Shown one piece after another: positions 7,461 through 9,726 of a stretch of DNA of 9,726 nt. The stretch covers positions 1 through 9,726 of the forward strand of contig CAYOBW010000281.1 in assembly GCA_964402115.1 (NCBI GenBank), in the 5' to 3' direction. A program made the translations under genes and the position numbers. The number at the start of each line of letters is the position of its first letter. Position 1 is the first letter of the stretch. The notes beneath the pieces are model-generated. The model was not told the DNA's origin. It made no database searches and saw nothing but the letters and a program-made list of their open reading frames with translations. Origin of the DNA: CAYOBW01 sp964402115. GTDB lineage: Bacteria > Verrucomicrobiota > Kiritimatiellia > UBA8416 > CAYOBW01.

Positions 7461-7547
7461 AAGGGGTCACGGCCCGCGCGGGGCGGGGGCGGCAGCCGGG
7501 CGCGGCGCCGGGCGGGCGCAAAGCGTCTGCATGAGGAATTGCTCCAG
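7461..7547. repeat. Direct repeat copy B: functional 3' end of holA
   Basis: This copy is the counterpart of 5785-5871. It starts 6 bp beyond the holA stop (7467-7469) and ends exactly at the codon boundary before Leu347, so it covers residues 347-372. Identity stops abruptly on both sides: 5784 G against 7460 A, and 5872 C against 7548 A. It is much longer than ordinary transposase target duplications. Confidence 0.9.
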
Positions 7548-8585
7548 GATCAGGCGCTCCGGCAGGCTGCTCGTGACCAGTTTCTCATGCGCGTCCACGG
7601 TGGCTTTGAACGCCAGCTGCAGCTCGCGCCGGGTGAAACGCTGCGCCTGCTCGGCCGTCTGCTTCAACCGGAACCAGTGCATCTGCCGGGGATCCTTCTC
7701 CATGGCAGCCATGGCATCCTCGGCCGCGGGCGGCAGATTCGTCCACTTGCCGTTGGACACCCACCCGGCGTCCAGCCCCTCCCGGATCAGCAGCAGGTCG
7801 CGGACGCGCCGCTGAAGCTGCATGAGCAGCCCGATCCCCGAGGCCTTCTGGAAGAGCATTTGCCGCAGCACCTTCAGGGCTTCGCCGAGGTCACGCCGGC
7901 CAAAGGCGTCCGACAGCGCCCACTCCCCTGCCCCGCGGGACGAGGAGGTTATGGCGCGCACATCGGCGAGGGTCGCCGTGCGCCGCTTGCCCAGGTAGGT
8001 GTCGAGTTTCTCCAACTCGCTGACGATCGAGTGCGTGGCGGTCCCGACGGTCGCCGTGAACGCCTCCAGGGCCTCGCCCTCGAAGCGGAGCCCGAGCTTG
8101 CCGGCCACGTCGCGCGCCCGCTCGTCGGACTGCTTCAGCGCCGCGTCCTCCTTGTCAGGCAGCGCGAACTCCAGCACCTTGCCGGCGGCCTGGCAGGCCT
8201 TGACGAACGACGTCCGTGCGTCCGCGGCGGTGGCCGAGATCAGCAGCGTCACGCCGTCAGGGATGCCGGCCTTGAGGCACGCCGTCAGCTCGTCCAGCCT
8301 CTTCTTCACGAGTTCGGCCTTGCCCGTGCGCGAATCCGCGCCGAGAAAATTCACGTCGCGGAACCAGACGACCTTGCCGGAGCCGAAGAAGGCAACCGTC
8401 CTCACAGCAGCCAGGCAGCGGCCGAGCGCCGCGACGGCCTCGTCCGCGTTCTCGCCGCGGCCGTCCACGATCTCAAGGCCGAACGCCTCCTGGTCCGCCG
8501 GCACGCGTTCCGCCACCACGCTCTTCGCCCGGGCGCTGACCATGAAGTCGTCGCCGCCGTAGATAAGGAATACTGCTCCCGCCAT
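7467..8585 (-). CDS. holA: DNA polymerase III subunit delta
   Basis: The product has 372 residues, slightly longer than E. coli HolA (343). HolA opens the beta sliding clamp as part of the clamp-loader complex at the replication fork. Family features visible are the N-terminal LIYGGDDF, the AAA+-like first half with VRTVAFFGSGKVVWFRDVNF, the middle ELEKLDTYLG segment, and the C-terminal collar helix region ending LPERLILEQFLMQTL. Delta is an AAA+ relative without ATP hydrolysis, and no canonical Walker A is seen. ATG at 8585 is chosen over an upstream TTG because it starts right before the conserved N-terminus; no strong Shine-Dalgarno is visible. The last ~17 residues are a low-complexity Ala/Pro/Arg tail (CARPAPRPAAAPAPRGP) that looks non-structural. 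This tail and the helix before it form the duplicated 87-bp repeat. The gene lies 66 bp downstream of the HD-GYP gene on the same strand. Confidence 0.93.
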   Translation of the reverse strand: MAGAVFLIYGGDDFMVSARAKSVVAERVPADQEAFGLEIVDGRGENADEAVAALGRCLAAVRTVAFFGSGKVVWFRDVNFLGADSRTGKAELVKKRLDELTACLKAGIPDGVTLLISATAADARTSFVKACQAAGKVLEFALPDKEDAALKQSDERARDVAGKLGLRFEGEALEAFTATVGTATHSIVSELEKLDTYLGKRRTATLADVRAITSSSRGAGEWALSDAFGRRDLGEALKVLRQMLFQKASGIGLLMQLQRRVRDLLLIREGLDAGWVSNGKWTNLPPAAEDAMAAMEKDPRQMHWFRLKQTAEQAQRFTRRELQLAFKATVDAHEKLVTSSLPERLILEQFLMQTLCARPAPRPAAAPAPRGP

Positions 8586-8651
8586 GCGTGAACCATACCG
8601 GCTCCCGGAAGCGCGGCGCAAGGGCAAACTCGACGCAGGGTGTCCACGGTC

Positions 8652-9716
8652 CTATGTCGCGTACGCCATGAAGATGTCCTGGAACGCCTGGCTTCGCAGC
8701 TTGAACGCCGCCAGAACCTCCGGCGCAAAATGCCCGGGCTGGGTGCGTCCGTCGCCCTGCGTGATGATGCTCACGGTCTTCAAGTGGTCATAGGCGGGCT
8801 TGTAGGGCCGCTTGCTGCGCAGCGCGTCGTAGACGTCGCAGATGCCCATGATGCACGCCGACAAGGGCGTGGCTGCGCCTGCTTTGCCACCCGGATACCC
8901 TCCACCATCCCAACGCTCATGGTGATTGAGCGCTATCTCCGCTCCCATCTTCAGATAGGGTGAGCGGCTGCTCCCGAGGATCTTCGCACCCAGCGCGGCG
9001 TGTCGCTTCATCACCTCCCACTCAGCCGGAGTCAAGGCGCCGGGCTTGAGCAGGATCTGGTCGGGAATGCCGATCTTACCCACGTCGTGCATGGGACTCG
9101 CGCAGAAGATCCTGTCAACGAACTCCGCATCCATGCCGAGGAAACTGGCGAGCTCGCGGGTGTAATGGCCGATGCGCTGCACGTGCGTACCCGTGTCTTC
9201 ATCCCTGTGTTCTGCCGCGCGGGTCAACGTCAGAATGGTCTCCAGGTAGCTCGCCTGGAGCGCCGCCGTCCGCTCGCGGACCCGTTCTTCCAACCCGACA
9301 TTCAAGGCCTGTAATTCCTTGTGCAACAACCTCACTTCCAGCATGTTCTGTACGCGGGCCAGAACCTCTGCGAGTTCAAACGGTTTGCTGATGAAGTCCT
9401 TCGCCCCGGCTTGGAGCGCGCGCAGCTTGTGGCCCGGCTGCGCGGTGATGACCAGCACCGGCAGGTAGCCGCCCGGCTCGCTGGACTTCAGCCCCTCCAT
9501 CACCTGGAAGCCATCCATGCCGGGCATCTGCAGATCGAGCAGGATCAAGTCGTAGCGGTGCCTGTCATGCAGTTCGCGGACCTCGCCCGGAACCAGCGTG
9601 GACGTGATGCACGCATAACCGGCGCCCCGCAGCATCTTCTCGAGCAGCGAGACATTGACGGCTTGATCGTCGACGATCAGAAGCTTCGCGCTAAGGATTT
9701 CGGAAGAAGTGACCAT
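8652..9716 (-). CDS. Response regulator with HD-GYP c-di-GMP phosphodiesterase domain
   Basis: The product has 354 residues. A receiver domain covers about 10-128: acidic pair D16/D17, phospho-acceptor D61 in LILLDLQMPGMDGF, T91 and K111 in FISKPF. A helical linker follows (about 130-158, ELQALNVGLEERVRERTAAL). The HD-GYP domain covers about 160-345, with E169, D172, H178, the HD pair H210/D211 in MHDVGKIGIPD, HHERWDGGGYPG at 265-276, and DVYDALRSKRPY. These metal-binding and signature residues are all present, so activity on cyclic di-GMP is likely, switched by phosphorylation from an unseen histidine kinase. It probably acts in the cytoplasm, lowering c-di-GMP and so affecting motility or biofilm. 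The closing motif reads GHFAPEVLAAF where FDP is usual. GAGGG sits only 2 nt before the ATG and the frame stays open to the window edge, so a start a little upstream cannot be excluded. Confidence 0.93.
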   Translation of the reverse strand: MVTSSEILSAKLLIVDDQAVNVSLLEKMLRGAGYACITSTLVPGEVRELHDRHRYDLILLDLQMPGMDGFQVMEGLKSSEPGGYLPVLVITAQPGHKLRALQAGAKDFISKPFELAEVLARVQNMLEVRLLHKELQALNVGLEERVRERTAALQASYLETILTLTRAAEHRDEDTGTHVQRIGHYTRELASFLGMDAEFVDRIFCASPMHDVGKIGIPDQILLKPGALTPAEWEVMKRHAALGAKILGSSRSPYLKMGAEIALNHHERWDGGGYPGGKAGAATPLSACIMGICDVYDALRSKRPYKPAYDHLKTVSIITQGDGRTQPGHFAPEVLAAFKLRSQAFQDIFMAYAT

Positions 9717-9726
9717 GACCCTCGGA

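Noticed and set aside
5787..7470. GGGGTCAC (5787-5794, 7463-7470) and its complement GTGACCCC (5913-5920) as transposon terminal inverted repeats
   Set aside because: Similarity ends after 8 bp, the left copy lies inside the HEAT coding region rather than at the segment edge, and no transposase is present.
7461..7500. Intrinsic terminator for holA (CCCGCGCGGG palindrome followed by CCCCTTTT on the minus strand)
   Set aside because: The stem is only 3-4 bp if a loop is allowed, lies inside the coding sequence, and the T-run is four bases and more than ten nt away.
7539..8591. A 350-residue plus-strand frame opposite holA
   Set aside because: It is the antisense of a clear holA gene and shows no family features.

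Overview
The window is GC-rich bacterial DNA, most likely from a PVC-type bacterium (Verrucomicrobiota, Kiritimatiellota or Lentisphaerota). That placement is an inference. It rests on the very large Gly/Ala/Thr/Asn-rich protein with autotransporter-associated beta-strand repeats but no C-terminal beta-barrel, a kind of protein abundant in those phyla. The other genes are widespread and do not narrow the host further.

Layout: positions 1-387 hold no credible gene. They contain GC-rich hairpins, a REP-like element of a kind common in environmental genomes, and a putative promoter with a perfect dyad between its -35 and -10 boxes. Positions 388-5781 (+) encode a 1797-residue secreted repeat protein. 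Three genes then lie on the minus strand and read toward it: an HD-GYP response regulator (8652-9716), holA for the DNA polymerase III delta subunit (7467-8585), and an exported HEAT-repeat protein (5872-7419). The repeat-protein gene and the HEAT gene converge tail to tail.

The most notable structure is an 87-bp near-perfect direct repeat (85/87 identical), at 5785-5871 and 7461-7547. The copy next to holA contains the last 26 codons and the stop of holA plus 6 bp. The other copy is a detached holA tail. Between them lies a 1589-bp segment carrying only the HEAT gene, whose stop codon touches the inner edge of the detached copy. Removing one copy plus the segment would leave an intact holA convergent with the repeat-protein gene, only about 10 bp apart stop to stop. 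The simplest reading is that the HEAT gene was inserted at the 3' end of holA and the holA terminus was duplicated, as in integration at the 3' end of a gene. No recombinase gene is present. Both differences between the copies change amino acids in the holA frame, which fits the detached copy being a relic.

The genes do not form one obvious pathway. The HD-GYP protein probably degrades c-di-GMP in response to phosphorylation, HolA is a housekeeping replication factor, and the two exported repeat proteins are accessory surface or periplasmic proteins.
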